Shown here: in pieces, positions 8,347-18,157 of the stretch
Layout: the number at the start of each line of letters is the position of its first letter
How positions within the stretch are numbered: the stretch's first letter is position 1
Assembly (NCBI GenBank): GCA_021842405.1
Contig: JAKBZR010000010.1
Coordinates: 1 to 53,904, forward strand
DNA from: a bacterium
GTDB taxonomy: Bacteria; Armatimonadota; Chthonomonadetes; Chthonomonadales; JAMCWF01
Reading direction: 5' to 3'
Length of the DNA: 53,904 nucleotides
Notes under the pieces: model-generated
The model's input: only the letters and a program-made list of their open reading frames with translations
Told to the model about the DNA's origin: nothing
The model's database searches: none
Made by a program: the position numbers and the translations under genes

Positions 8347-10371
8347 ATGACCACCCTACATATTGAGCCTTACCCAATTCCGGCTGCCGACCTGGGTTCG
8401 GAAAACCCGCTGCCCATGTTTCGCGGCCCGGACAATGACGGTACCGTCAACGTGGATGGGGATGTGCCGCCGCAAGATCGAGCGCGTCTGGGATGGCGGA
8501 CGGCATGGCGGATATTGCCCCATCGAGTCCAAGACAACTACACCCGCACCAAATCCCCCCACGCTTTTGATTCGCTCGTGCTGGAGAACCATTTTCTGCG
8601 CGCCGTCTTTTTGCCGCGCTTTGGCGGCCGCCTGGTATCGCTCTACTATAAACCCGGCAATCGGGAGCTGCTGGCCCGCAATCCGGTGTTTCAACCGGCG
8701 AACCTGGCGCTGCGAAACGCCTGGTTCAGCGGCGGTATCGAATGGAATTCAGGCCAGCCCGGACATCACTATCTGACCTGCTCATCGGTGTTCGCGGCCG
8801 AGGTGGAAGGGCTGGATGGGACGCCGTGCCTACGCCTTTACGAGTGGGACCGTGTGAAGGGTTATACCTGGCAGATTGATTTCCACCTGCCGAATAACTC
8901 ACCCCTTCTTTTCGCCCACACGCGAATCGCCAATCCACACGACGATGAAATCGCAATGTACTGGTGGACCAACATCGCGGTTGAGGAGCGTGAGGATATC
9001 CGCGTTTTAGTGCCGGCTGAAACGGCGCTTTGTAACCCCTACTGGAAGGGATTGCAGATGGTAGACCTTCCACAAGTTGGTGGACGCGATATCAGCTACA
9101 GCACCCGCATTCCGCATGCTTTTGACTTCTTCTCCCGAATCCCACCCGATCGGCGGCGCTGGATTGCCGCGCTGGATGAAAAAGGGAGCGGCTTTTTCGA
9201 AACCTCCACCGATCGGCTGATCGGCCGGAAGCTCTTTTGCTGGGGTAGAAGCCCAGGCGGGCAGCAATGGCAAGAGTTCCTGGCCGAGCCCGGTTTCGCC
9301 TACATCGAAATACAGGCCGGGCTCGCCCGCACGCAGATGGAATGCATCCCGATGCCCGCTCACACTGAATGGGAATGGACGGAAGCGTTCGGCTTTCTCC
9401 AGGCTGATCCGGCCCATGTGCATTCGGAGGACTGGAAGGTTGCATGGATGGGTGTGGCGGAAGAGATTGAACGGCACATTCCCCGCCACTCGTTGGAGAG
9501 GATGGATGCTGAATTTACCAAGATTGCGGCGTGGCCTACCGCTCGCGTGCTGAGCCGCGGATCCGGTTGGGGCGCTCTGGAGCGCCGGCGATGCTTGGCG
9601 GGTGGCACTTCCGATAAAATTCCTCAAAATTTAACCTTCAACTGCGAGGACATTGGAGATGAGCAGGTGCCATGGACAAGTCTACTCGAAAAAGGATTCC
9701 TCCCCTGCCGATCGCCCTCCGAAAATCCCGGCGCGCTTATGGTTCAATCGGAATGGCAAACCCTGCTCGAAGCGAGCCTACGCACAACGGAAGGAGGCCA
9801 CTGGCTTGCCTGGTGGCATCTGGGCAATATACGAATGGAGAATCGGGACATTGAGGGCGCCTGCCAGGCATGGGAAGAATCCATATCCCGCCGAGCATCG
9901 GGGTGGGCATACCGGAATCTCTCGGTGGTGGCGCAGCGGCGAGGCGATATCGAAGCGGCTTGCCGATGGATGGAAAAAGCCTGGGAGATCGGCCCCAAAA
10001 TCGCGCCGTTGGCTATCGAGTACGCTCAAATCCTTTTAAATAAAAATCGTGCCTATGAGCTGCTGGAATTCATCCGCACATTACCGGAAAATTTACGCAC
10101 TCATGAACGAATCCTTTTGCTCTGGGCAAAAGCAGCCCTTGACACCGGTGAAATAGACGGTGTCGAGCGCATCTTTGAACATGAATATGCCGCAATCCGC
10201 GAAGGAGAGGTCACTTTAACCGACCTCTGGTTTAACTTCCACTTACACCGCCTTGCGAAAGCAGAGGGGATTCCGATTGATGAACAACTGCGTGAGCGGG
10301 TTCGCCAGGAGTATCCACCGCCTCGAAGGATTGACTTTCGAATGGCGGCCGAAGCGCGGAGCAGCAAATAG
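8347..10371 (+). CDS. DUF5107-like/TPR-containing protein, probable carbohydrate-active protein
   Basis: RAVFLPRFGGRLVSLYYKPGNRELLARNPVFQPANLALRNAWFSGGIEWNSGQPGHH resembles DUF5107 proteins; TPR-like C-terminal half. Confidence 0.75.
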   Translation: MTTLHIEPYPIPAADLGSENPLPMFRGPDNDGTVNVDGDVPPQDRARLGWRTAWRILPHRVQDNYTRTKSPHAFDSLVLENHFLRAVFLPRFGGRLVSLYYKPGNRELLARNPVFQPANLALRNAWFSGGIEWNSGQPGHHYLTCSSVFAAEVEGLDGTPCLRLYEWDRVKGYTWQIDFHLPNNSPLLFAHTRIANPHDDEIAMYWWTNIAVEEREDIRVLVPAETALCNPYWKGLQMVDLPQVGGRDISYSTRIPHAFDFFSRIPPDRRRWIAALDEKGSGFFETSTDRLIGRKLFCWGRSPGGQQWQEFLAEPGFAYIEIQAGLARTQMECIPMPAHTEWEWTEAFGFLQADPAHVHSEDWKVAWMGVAEEIERHIPRHSLERMDAEFTKIAAWPTARVLSRGSGWGALERRRCLAGGTSDKIPQNLTFNCEDIGDEQVPWTSLLEKGFLPCRSPSENPGALMVQSEWQTLLEASLRTTEGGHWLAWWHLGNIRMENRDIEGACQAWEESISRRASGWAYRNLSVVAQRRGDIEAACRWMEKAWEIGPKIAPLAIEYAQILLNKNRAYELLEFIRTLPENLRTHERILLLWAKAALDTGEIDGVERIFEHEYAAIREGEVTLTDLWFNFHLHRLAKAEGIPIDEQLRERVRQEYPPPRRIDFRMAAEARSSK

Positions 10372-10380
10372 AGGAGGGCG

Positions 10381-12840
10381 ATGATGAAACGAACCAGGCG
10401 TGAGCTATTGCGGGACAGCTTGCTGGCTGGAGCGATCTCCATGACGAATTCATCCACATCGAACATCGAGACCCACGAAATCAAGTCCGTCACAAAGCTG
10501 GGATTAGCGAATCGTTTCATTTCAATGACCTTTGATCGGGATACCGGCGCTCTCACCAGCCTGTTCAATGAAGCCAGTCGTGATGAGTACATGAAGGACG
10601 CCAGCCATGAAGGCAACCCATTTCGAATCTACCTGGACACCACCGAGCTGCCACCTCCCGCAACCGACCCGAACTGGTGGTCAGGGAAAATCGAAGGAGC
10701 GATGGGCGGACAAATTGTGGACGCTGCTGATTGTCGGCTCCACGCCGCTCATTTCCGGCGGAAAGCCCGATCGGGGTCGCTGCATTTACTCTATCTTCAC
10801 CCATCATTGAATATCCAGTTTGACCTTGCTGCTAACCTCCCAGACGATGACATCATCGCCGACTTTCAGTTAACCATCCATAACCTGTCTTCCCAGCGCC
10901 ACACCGTGATGACCGCCTTCCCCCACCTTACCGGGCTCCAGCTTGGCCCTTCCCGAGACACGAATTTGGGCCTGCTGCTGGCGCATTACGGTATTCCAGG
11001 CATTCCAGCCTGGCAGGACAGCGGCGGGTTTTATGGCCGAGAGGTCACGATGCAGTGGCAGGCCGTCTACGATTCATCAATGGACGAAGGCTTTGGCTTC
11101 ATTGTGCTGGACGCCGAAATGCAGCCGAAGCTGATCCGCCGTTTCGTTCCGAGCGGTATGTCGGCCCTATATCTCCTGCCGGTGCCCGTTGAGCCGGGCG
11201 GTGCGTACCGGTACCCGGCGGCCCGCTTGATCGTTCATCGTGGTAATTGGCGCGTGGTGGCTCGGCGTTATGGGGACTGGTTTCAGCGAAATTTCAAGCG
11301 GAGAAAGTCTCCTGAGTGGCTCAAAGAAATAGACCTCTACGGCGGCGGCTGGATACCCTCGGCCGAAGCGGTCTCCAAAGCGAAGCAGCACCCTGAGAGC
11401 GGCGGCTTTGCCTCATTTCGCCAACTGCCGGACCTCTACCTCAATGCACAATCCGACGTCGGTGAGTGGGCGCAATATAATGACGGCGTTCGCACCGATC
11501 CGTCCTCCTATGGCCCCTATATGGCGGACGGCGTTTACGCCCCACGCCTCGATCTGGGTGGCATCGCCGCATTGCGTGAGGGAGTGGCAAGGGCGCACAA
11601 AATAGGCCGGCGAACCCTTCTTTATGTGGCTGGCAACAGCATCCTGAAGGACAGCCCCATTTTGAAAGGTACTCGGCTGGAAGACTGGCTGCTGATGGAT
11701 CAGCCGGGAAAGATGTACGACATTGGATATCCGAACGGAATCAGCGTATGTCCAGGTTACAAGCCCTGGCAGGATCATCTGGCATCACTCGCTCGGCAAC
11801 TGCTCGCTGAAACCGGAGTGGACGGTATCCGGCTCGATGAGCTGGCCACCTTTGTCCCCTGCTTCAATCCGGCCCATCACCATCGTAGCCCATTTGATTC
11901 AAACCAATGGCTGCGGGAGCTGGTGAAAAAAGTGCGCGCCTCGATGGATGAGGTGAACCCGGAAGCGGCCCTTTTCACTGAATCTCCCATTGATTACCTG
12001 CATGAATCGTGTAACGGCGCGCTCCATATGTTCTTCTCCTACCGTGACATCGAAGCGATGAGGGTGGCCATCCCCGATTACATTGGTGCGGCGTACCACG
12101 GTGGGGCGGTGGAATCGGCGCTGGGCGGTTGGATTGGGACCAAAGCGGTCGCTCGTCGCACTCAATGGCCTTGGACGTTTAGGGGCGTGCCCGATCGCCC
12201 GAAATGGTATCGCATCGGGCCGGGGCCGGTCTTGCGGTGGCACGAGCTGCGAGCCGGTTTCCCGGACGCGGTAGTGAACGGTGAGGTGGCTCTGGCTGAC
12301 CCCCTGGCGATTGACGCGCCGCACTGGGTAGGCCGGCTGTGGAAAGGGCGGCGCTATTGGTTGATGACCGGGGGCAATCTGGATGCCTCTCCATTGAACG
12401 GTGAAATAACGGTTCGGCTGCCGGAACTGCCGGATGAAGTGACGACCGCCTTTGAATTTGACGCTTTTACGCTCCAAATGCGCCCCGCCCACCTCCAACG
12501 GAGCGATGGTGTCTGCGCCGTCACGGTGGCCGATTCGGTCAGCGCCATTCTGCTGCCCAAACCGATCTGCCCGCCTCTGCTGCAAATTGATACGGAAACG
12601 CTCAAGATCAAAAGAGGCGAATCGCTTGCGCTTAACATCACCTCCTTTTCAGCATGGAATGAAAATAAAAACCAGGTTAATATCGCAGCCTCATGTCCCG
12701 GCCTTGAAGTGCATCCCGATCATTGCGATATCCCTCACCGTCTCGTTTTATCGGCACCGACCGACACCCAACCTGGTTTTTATCCTCTGCATCTGCGGGG
12801 CGATTCTCTTCCCCTCAAACGATGGGTTCAGGTGGTGTAA
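10381..12840 (+). CDS. Tat-exported glycoside-hydrolase-like protein (DUF6259-like)
   Basis: RRELLRDSLLAGAIS signal; TIM-barrel-like segment GVDGIRLDELATFVPCF...EAALFTESPIDYLHES. Confidence 0.65.
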   Translation: MMKRTRRELLRDSLLAGAISMTNSSTSNIETHEIKSVTKLGLANRFISMTFDRDTGALTSLFNEASRDEYMKDASHEGNPFRIYLDTTELPPPATDPNWWSGKIEGAMGGQIVDAADCRLHAAHFRRKARSGSLHLLYLHPSLNIQFDLAANLPDDDIIADFQLTIHNLSSQRHTVMTAFPHLTGLQLGPSRDTNLGLLLAHYGIPGIPAWQDSGGFYGREVTMQWQAVYDSSMDEGFGFIVLDAEMQPKLIRRFVPSGMSALYLLPVPVEPGGAYRYPAARLIVHRGNWRVVARRYGDWFQRNFKRRKSPEWLKEIDLYGGGWIPSAEAVSKAKQHPESGGFASFRQLPDLYLNAQSDVGEWAQYNDGVRTDPSSYGPYMADGVYAPRLDLGGIAALREGVARAHKIGRRTLLYVAGNSILKDSPILKGTRLEDWLLMDQPGKMYDIGYPNGISVCPGYKPWQDHLASLARQLLAETGVDGIRLDELATFVPCFNPAHHHRSPFDSNQWLRELVKKVRASMDEVNPEAALFTESPIDYLHESCNGALHMFFSYRDIEAMRVAIPDYIGAAYHGGAVESALGGWIGTKAVARRTQWPWTFRGVPDRPKWYRIGPGPVLRWHELRAGFPDAVVNGEVALADPLAIDAPHWVGRLWKGRRYWLMTGGNLDASPLNGEITVRLPELPDEVTTAFEFDAFTLQMRPAHLQRSDGVCAVTVADSVSAILLPKPICPPLLQIDTETLKIKRGESLALNITSFSAWNENKNQVNIAASCPGLEVHPDHCDIPHRLVLSAPTDTQPGFYPLHLRGDSLPLKRWVQVV

Positions 12841-13071
12841 TGTTACGCCCGTCAACTCGTCTATAGATATTACTTCGGCAATGTTATAGCGCAATCAGCC
12901 TAACCTCACTGCCCCTGCCGTCATTCCTCTCCCATAGTAATTGACGGCCCCATCAGTATGGTAAATCGCAGCGGCCTCAAGTTGTATCAATTTTTAGCTA
13001 CAAGAAGGATTCCGACCGGCACCTCTCGAACTAGCAACTCGAACATTTAAACCACAAAGGAGCTGACTAAA

Positions 13072-13986
13072 ATGGAATTGGGCAGCGGTTCACATCGCTA
13101 CGAGGTGGTCTCCGGCTGGGGTCAGTTGCCGCCTCAGGTGAAACTTGGATATACCCATGGCGTGGTCAACGATACCCAGGGCCGGATTTACATATTCAAT
13201 CAAAGCGCAAACGCCGTCATCGTACTCAACCAGGAGGGGAGCTTCCTCAACTCCTGGGGCGCCCAGTTTGCCGAAGGCGCACACGGAATGTATCTGAGCC
13301 AAGAAACGGACGGAGAGTATCTCTATCTATCCGACTACGTCCAGCACGCCGTCACCAAGACAACCCTTGACGGCGAGGTAATTTGGGCGATTGGCGTTCC
13401 AAAAGAAGCCGGTGTCTACCAATCGGAGGACCAGTACCGCCCGACCGATGTGGCGGTCGCTCCCAACGGCGACTTTTACGTCTGCGACGGTTACGGCTTG
13501 AGTTGGATCCATCAATACGACCACGAGGCGAATTGGATACGGAGCTGGGGCGGATTGGGCAGCGAGCCAGGCCAGCTCAACTGTCCGCATGGCATCTGGG
13601 TGGATACGCGAAGCGATGAACCCGTTCTACTCGTCGCCGACCGAGCCAATATCCGCATCCAAATATTTACGCTGGATGGGGTTCATCTTGGCTTTGTATC
13701 CGAGGAGCTGCGCTACCCCTGCTGTTTCTACCAGTTCAACGATGAGTTGTATATCCCTGACCTTCATGGTCGCGTCACCATCTTCGATCGTCACAACCGG
13801 CTGATCACCCACCTGGGAGATAATTTAGCGGTGTGGGAGCGACCGGGATGGCCCAATTTGCCGCCCGAACAGCGGGAAGTGGGGAAATTTATTTCACCGC
13901 ATGCCGCCTGCGTGGCTCCCAATGGAGATATCTACGTGGTGGAATGGATTTCGGACGGCCGCATCACCAAGCTGCGGCGACGGTAG
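13072..13986 (+). CDS. NHL-repeat beta-propeller protein
   Basis: Repeated GxIYVxDxxNxRIQIF-type blades (GRIYIFNQSANAVIVLNQEG, VLLVADRANIRIQIFTLDG, GDIYVVEWISDGRITKL). Confidence 0.85.
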   Translation: MELGSGSHRYEVVSGWGQLPPQVKLGYTHGVVNDTQGRIYIFNQSANAVIVLNQEGSFLNSWGAQFAEGAHGMYLSQETDGEYLYLSDYVQHAVTKTTLDGEVIWAIGVPKEAGVYQSEDQYRPTDVAVAPNGDFYVCDGYGLSWIHQYDHEANWIRSWGGLGSEPGQLNCPHGIWVDTRSDEPVLLVADRANIRIQIFTLDGVHLGFVSEELRYPCCFYQFNDELYIPDLHGRVTIFDRHNRLITHLGDNLAVWERPGWPNLPPEQREVGKFISPHAACVAPNGDIYVVEWISDGRITKLRRR

Positions 13987-15517
13987 TTGTTTCGGCGGCC
14001 GGATCCATCGCATCATTGGATTCGACCGCTTCCATGAGCCATTCGCGCCCAGGATGATGAGTTGATCGCATCGTAATTAAGCCCAGGTTCGCAGCCAGGT
14101 CGTGCGGGGAAATACCGACCACCCGCACCGGCCTGTCGAGGTTCTGGCTAAGTTCCGAAACGGTGACGTCATCCAAAAACAGATACTCATCGCGTAGGCA
14201 GATTGAAGGGATGATCACTTCGCCCAGCACCGGAAAACGCTGCAACTGCGCCAGGATGTCGGTGGCGGTAAGTAGGCCGGTTACATTGATGCCACCGCCG
14301 AAGAACTCATTTTTTACCACGCAAAGGTTGAGCTGAAGGCCACTGATCCGGTTCAACTGACCAATAAAATCGGCCAGCGCCGGTGCCGCCAACTCACCGG
14401 TCACAACGGTGGCTCGATAGGAGCCAGTCATTTTGTCCGGTAAGCGCCGCGCCAGCGTGCGCTGCCGCTCCTTGAAAAGCCGTATCGTTCCCACGCCGTC
14501 CTCATACTGGGGGAACCGCTCATAATGTCGGATGCCGGGCACCGATCTTCCTGCCATCACATACCACTCATCGGACAACCAGACAAAACGGGTTCCCAGT
14601 TCCCTTAAATACTTCATCTGACGCCCATGTACGTTTCTTATCATCCGGCGGGCGTAATCCGCGTTACCGGCCTTCAATTTTGGCAGCTTCTCTCGAAATT
14701 TCGTTAAGCCGACCGGCACAACGGCAACCGACAACACCCCGTGAGAACGGGTGTACGGGTAAAACTCATCGCGATCCGCCGAATCCTGGCTTTCATTTTC
14801 AGATAAAGACGGATGCCGGGCTGCCAGCTCATCCAGCGTTTCCTCCAGCACCACCCCATCGTTGATCCCAGGACACAGCACAATTTGCGCGTGAACATCA
14901 ATATGTGAGCGTCTGAGATCATCAAGTTGCGGCAATATCGGGGCCGATCCTTTTTTTCCCAGCAGTTGACCTCGAATTGCCGGGTCAGTGGCGTGGACCG
15001 AAACATAAAGCGGCGAAAGGCGCTGCTCCTTGATACGGTTGTACTCGCCTTGGCTTAAATTGGTCAGCGTGATGTAGTTGCCATGAAGGAATGAAAGCCG
15101 AAAATCGTCATCCTTGAGGTAAAGCGAGCGCCGCATCCGCTTCGGCATCTGATGGATAAAGCAAAAAACGCATTGGTTGTTGCAGACATAGATGGAATCG
15201 GCTAGATCCTGTTCAAATCGTAAGCCCAGGTCGGTGCCGGGCAGCTTCTCAATCTCAACCGTTACCCGACTAGCGCCCCTCAAAAGCTGGACGCTCAGCA
15301 TAGAATCATGGGAATAGTAGCGGTAGTCCAACACATCCATAATGAGGCGACCATTTATGCTTAAGATTATATCTCCGGGGCGTAGACCAGCCGCTGCCGC
15401 CGGGCTGTCGGCCTCGATTCGGTGGATGATAAGGCCGCTCATACTAGTCTGTTGCGTGTGTTTCTCACCGGAGTCAAGCTGAATCCAGCTCGGTAGATCG
15501 GACCGATTGATACTCAT
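13964..15517 (-). CDS. PDZ/DUF512 radical-SAM-like protein
   Basis: PDZ-like N-terminus (IEADSPAAAAGLRPGDIILSING), CNNQCVFCFIHQMPKRMRRSLYLKDDDFRLSFLHGNYITLTNL, DUF512-like C-terminus. Confidence 0.9.
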   Translation of the reverse strand: MSINRSDLPSWIQLDSGEKHTQQTSMSGLIIHRIEADSPAAAAGLRPGDIILSINGRLIMDVLDYRYYSHDSMLSVQLLRGASRVTVEIEKLPGTDLGLRFEQDLADSIYVCNNQCVFCFIHQMPKRMRRSLYLKDDDFRLSFLHGNYITLTNLSQGEYNRIKEQRLSPLYVSVHATDPAIRGQLLGKKGSAPILPQLDDLRRSHIDVHAQIVLCPGINDGVVLEETLDELAARHPSLSENESQDSADRDEFYPYTRSHGVLSVAVVPVGLTKFREKLPKLKAGNADYARRMIRNVHGRQMKYLRELGTRFVWLSDEWYVMAGRSVPGIRHYERFPQYEDGVGTIRLFKERQRTLARRLPDKMTGSYRATVVTGELAAPALADFIGQLNRISGLQLNLCVVKNEFFGGGINVTGLLTATDILAQLQRFPVLGEVIIPSICLRDEYLFLDDVTVSELSQNLDRPVRVVGISPHDLAANLGLITMRSTHHPGREWLMEAVESNDAMDPAAETTTVAAAW

Positions 15518-17106
15518 AGATTAACCGGCGGTTCCGCTTCTTTGCGCATCAACCCGTAGGCCACGCTTTCGACCAGTGCGTGCCAACTCGCCTCGATCAT
15601 GTTGGTTGATACCCCTACCGTGCTCCAGGTCTGCTCTCCGTCGGTTGAGTCGATAATGGTGCGCACCTTGGCGGCGGTGCCATCTCGTACGTTCACCACT
15701 CTTACCTTGAAGTCGGTCAGCTTGATGTTGGCCAGTTGAGGATAAAATTCCAGCAGCGCCCGCCGCAGCGCCGAGTCGAGGGCGTGTACCGGACCATCTC
15801 CCTCAGCCACCGAATGACGCTCCACCCCATCCACACTGACCTTTACAGTGGCTTCTGTCAATACTCCGTTTTGACCCCTCTTTTCCACAATCACTCGAAA
15901 CCCCATGATATCAAACAGCTTACGGTCGGTGCCGGTCACGTCCTTCAGCAGCAGTTCGAAAGAAGCTTCGGCACCTTCGAATGAGTACCCTTCGTTTTCA
16001 AGCTCGGTGACACGCTTTAATATCGCTTTGATTTCCGGTGAACCTTTAGCTAAATTGAGCTCGTGCTTCTGCGCCTTGCTGACGATGGTGCTGCCGCCCG
16101 CCAGCTCCGATACCAGCATGCGACGGCTATTGCCCACCTCCTCCGGCTGGATATGCTCATAAGTTCGGCTATGTTTGAGCACCGAATCGATGTGCACTCC
16201 ACCCTTGTGCGCAAATGCGCTCCGCCCAACGAACGCCTGTCTCGAGTTGGGTGGAATATTGGCGACCTCATCCACGTACTGGGAGAGAGCGGTGAGGTGC
16301 TTCAGCGAATCGGGCAACAAGCACTCGCGGTCCATTTTCAAGCGCAGCGCCGCGATTACCGAGACCAGATTCGCATTGCCGCATCGCTCGCCGTAACCAT
16401 TTATAGTCCCATGTACGTGAACGGCACCCGCGCGAACGGCGGCCAATGTGTTTGCAACTCCACATTCGCAATCGTTATGAGCATGAATACCGATCGGCGC
16501 TTTGATCTCCTTGATGACTTGGGTGACGATGTCGTAAATTTCATCCGGCAGCGTGCCGCCGTTGGTGTCGCATAAAACGATAAGCGACGCGCCCGCGCTT
16601 TCCGCCGCCTTGAGCGTGCTGATCGCGTACTCCCGGCAACATTTATAGCCATCAAAGAAGTGTTCCGCATCGTAAATAACCTGCCCAACCCGGCCGACAA
16701 GCCATTTGACGGAATCGCGAATCATCTCTAGGTTGACTTCCATTGTGGTTCGAAGCGCGTGCGTTACATGCATATCCCAGGATTTGCCGAAAATCGTCAC
16801 CACCGGTGTTTTTGCTGCGATCAGCTTGTACAGGTTTTCATCCTCATCGGCAGTAGTATTCGGTCGCCGGGTGCTCCCAAAAGCGGCCAAGCGTGCGTGA
16901 TGGAGCCGCTCTCGCTCCATTCGCTCAAAAAACTCCACATCTTTCGGATTGGATCCCGGCCATCCCCCTTCGATATAGTCCACCCCGAACTCATCCAGCT
17001 TCTTCGAGATGCGGATCTTATCATCCAGCGAAAAGTTGATCCCTTCGCCCTGGCTGCCGTCCCGTAAGGTCGTATCGTATATTTCAATCCTGTTGTTTGA
17101 TCTCAT
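15514..17106 (-). CDS. cimA: Citramalate synthase
   Basis: IEIYDTTLRDGSQGEGINFSLDDKIRI, GGWPGSNPKD, HAHNDCECGVANTLAAVRAGAVHVHGTINGYGERCGNANL, C-terminal allosteric domain. Confidence 0.92.
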   Translation of the reverse strand: MRSNNRIEIYDTTLRDGSQGEGINFSLDDKIRISKKLDEFGVDYIEGGWPGSNPKDVEFFERMERERLHHARLAAFGSTRRPNTTADEDENLYKLIAAKTPVVTIFGKSWDMHVTHALRTTMEVNLEMIRDSVKWLVGRVGQVIYDAEHFFDGYKCCREYAISTLKAAESAGASLIVLCDTNGGTLPDEIYDIVTQVIKEIKAPIGIHAHNDCECGVANTLAAVRAGAVHVHGTINGYGERCGNANLVSVIAALRLKMDRECLLPDSLKHLTALSQYVDEVANIPPNSRQAFVGRSAFAHKGGVHIDSVLKHSRTYEHIQPEEVGNSRRMLVSELAGGSTIVSKAQKHELNLAKGSPEIKAILKRVTELENEGYSFEGAEASFELLLKDVTGTDRKLFDIMGFRVIVEKRGQNGVLTEATVKVSVDGVERHSVAEGDGPVHALDSALRRALLEFYPQLANIKLTDFKVRVVNVRDGTAAKVRTIIDSTDGEQTWSTVGVSTNMIEASWHALVESVAYGLMRKEAEPPVNL

Positions 17107-17145
17107 CTTTCTTTAAATTCCTTCACCCTCCCTAAAAAGCATCCA

Positions 17146-17484
17146 CTATACCGCCGCTTCACCCCTCTCGCCGGTGCGAATGCGAACCGCCTCCTCCACC
17201 TGGTAGACAAAAATTTTACCATCTCCGATTTCGCCGGTTGCCGCCGTCTCCATCACCGCTTCCACCGCCTCTTCCGCCAGCGCATCGGGCACTACAACCT
17301 CCACCTTAACCTTTGGGAGCAGATTGACCACATAGGTGTTCCCGCGATACTTTTCGGTTCGCCCTCGCTGGCGGCCGTATCCGCGCACGTCGGTCACCGT
17401 CATACCGGCCACCCCGATAGCGGTCAACGCCTCCTTCACCGCGTCAATTTTAATGGGGCGTATCACGCACTCGATCTTTTTCAC
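17146..17484 (-). CDS. glnB: P-II family nitrogen regulatory protein
   Basis: GTG start at 17484 gives a 112-aa protein MKKIECVIRPIKIDAVKEAL...GYGRQRGRTEKYRGNTYVVNLLPKVKVEVVV...GKIFVYQVEEAVRIRTGERGEAAV; P-II signature with T-loop Tyr. Confidence 0.93.
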   Translation of the reverse strand: MKKIECVIRPIKIDAVKEALTAIGVAGMTVTDVRGYGRQRGRTEKYRGNTYVVNLLPKVKVEVVVPDALAEEAVEAVMETAATGEIGDGKIFVYQVEEAVRIRTGERGEAAV

Positions 17485-17488
17485 CCGT

Positions 17489-18118
17489 TTAAGCCTCTCG
17501 TTGTAATGCCATATCCGTTTTTTCGATATCCGCCGCTTCGCCGTCCTTCCGGGTGCGCAGCAACCTCGCCGGCACGCCGGCGACAACCGCGTCGTCCTCG
17601 AATGACTTGGTCACGACTGCCCCGGCTCCAACCACAACGTTGTTACCCAACCGGATGCCGCCCAGCACCTTCGCTCCAGCCCCGATCGCCACGTTATCAC
17701 CCAATTCCGGCACTCCGCTCTGCGTTTGTCCGATCAGTACTCCGTGAGTGATCGTCAAGTTGCGCCCCGCGATGAGTTGGCAATTAATGACGATCGAACC
17801 GTAGTGATCAATCCGCAGTCCGCCATCAATGGCAGTCGTTCTTGGCAGCTCGATTTGCAGTTGAAAACGAACCCAATTAAACCAATAGTAATAATAGAGA
17901 TCCGCGATCTGCCGAACGATCGGTATCCGGCAACGGAAATAAACCCCTTGCCCATAACGATACACGATAACCGCCAATAATCCAGGATGCTGGTATCCCT
18001 CCGCGATGAGCCGTCGAATGAACGCGAGCGACCAGGGACGGCAGCCCAAGCCGGTATAACGCTGCAAATCGGCGGTCAGCGTTCGCCACCAGTTTTTACC
18101 TCGATCCTCCAACCGCAT
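17489..18118 (-). CDS. Serine O-acetyltransferase-like hexapeptide-repeat protein
   Basis: Hexapeptide repeats GLRIDHYGSIVINCQLIAGRNLTITHGVLIGQ...GDNVAIGAGAKVLGGIRLGNNVVVGAGAVVTKSFEDDAVVAGVPARLL. Confidence 0.8.
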   Translation of the reverse strand: MRLEDRGKNWWRTLTADLQRYTGLGCRPWSLAFIRRLIAEGYQHPGLLAVIVYRYGQGVYFRCRIPIVRQIADLYYYYWFNWVRFQLQIELPRTTAIDGGLRIDHYGSIVINCQLIAGRNLTITHGVLIGQTQSGVPELGDNVAIGAGAKVLGGIRLGNNVVVGAGAVVTKSFEDDAVVAGVPARLLRTRKDGEAADIEKTDMALQREA

Positions 18119-18157
18119 CTTCCGCTCTCAACTCTACCGATCGCAGATTTCACTGAA

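Noticed and set aside
9007-9627. 206-aa minus-strand ORF
   Set aside because: Antisense shadow of the DUF5107-like gene; no domain signature.
11899-12585. 228-aa minus-strand ORF opposite the DUF6259-like gene
   Set aside because: Antisense to a strongly coding plus-strand gene; composition is typical of a shadow ORF.
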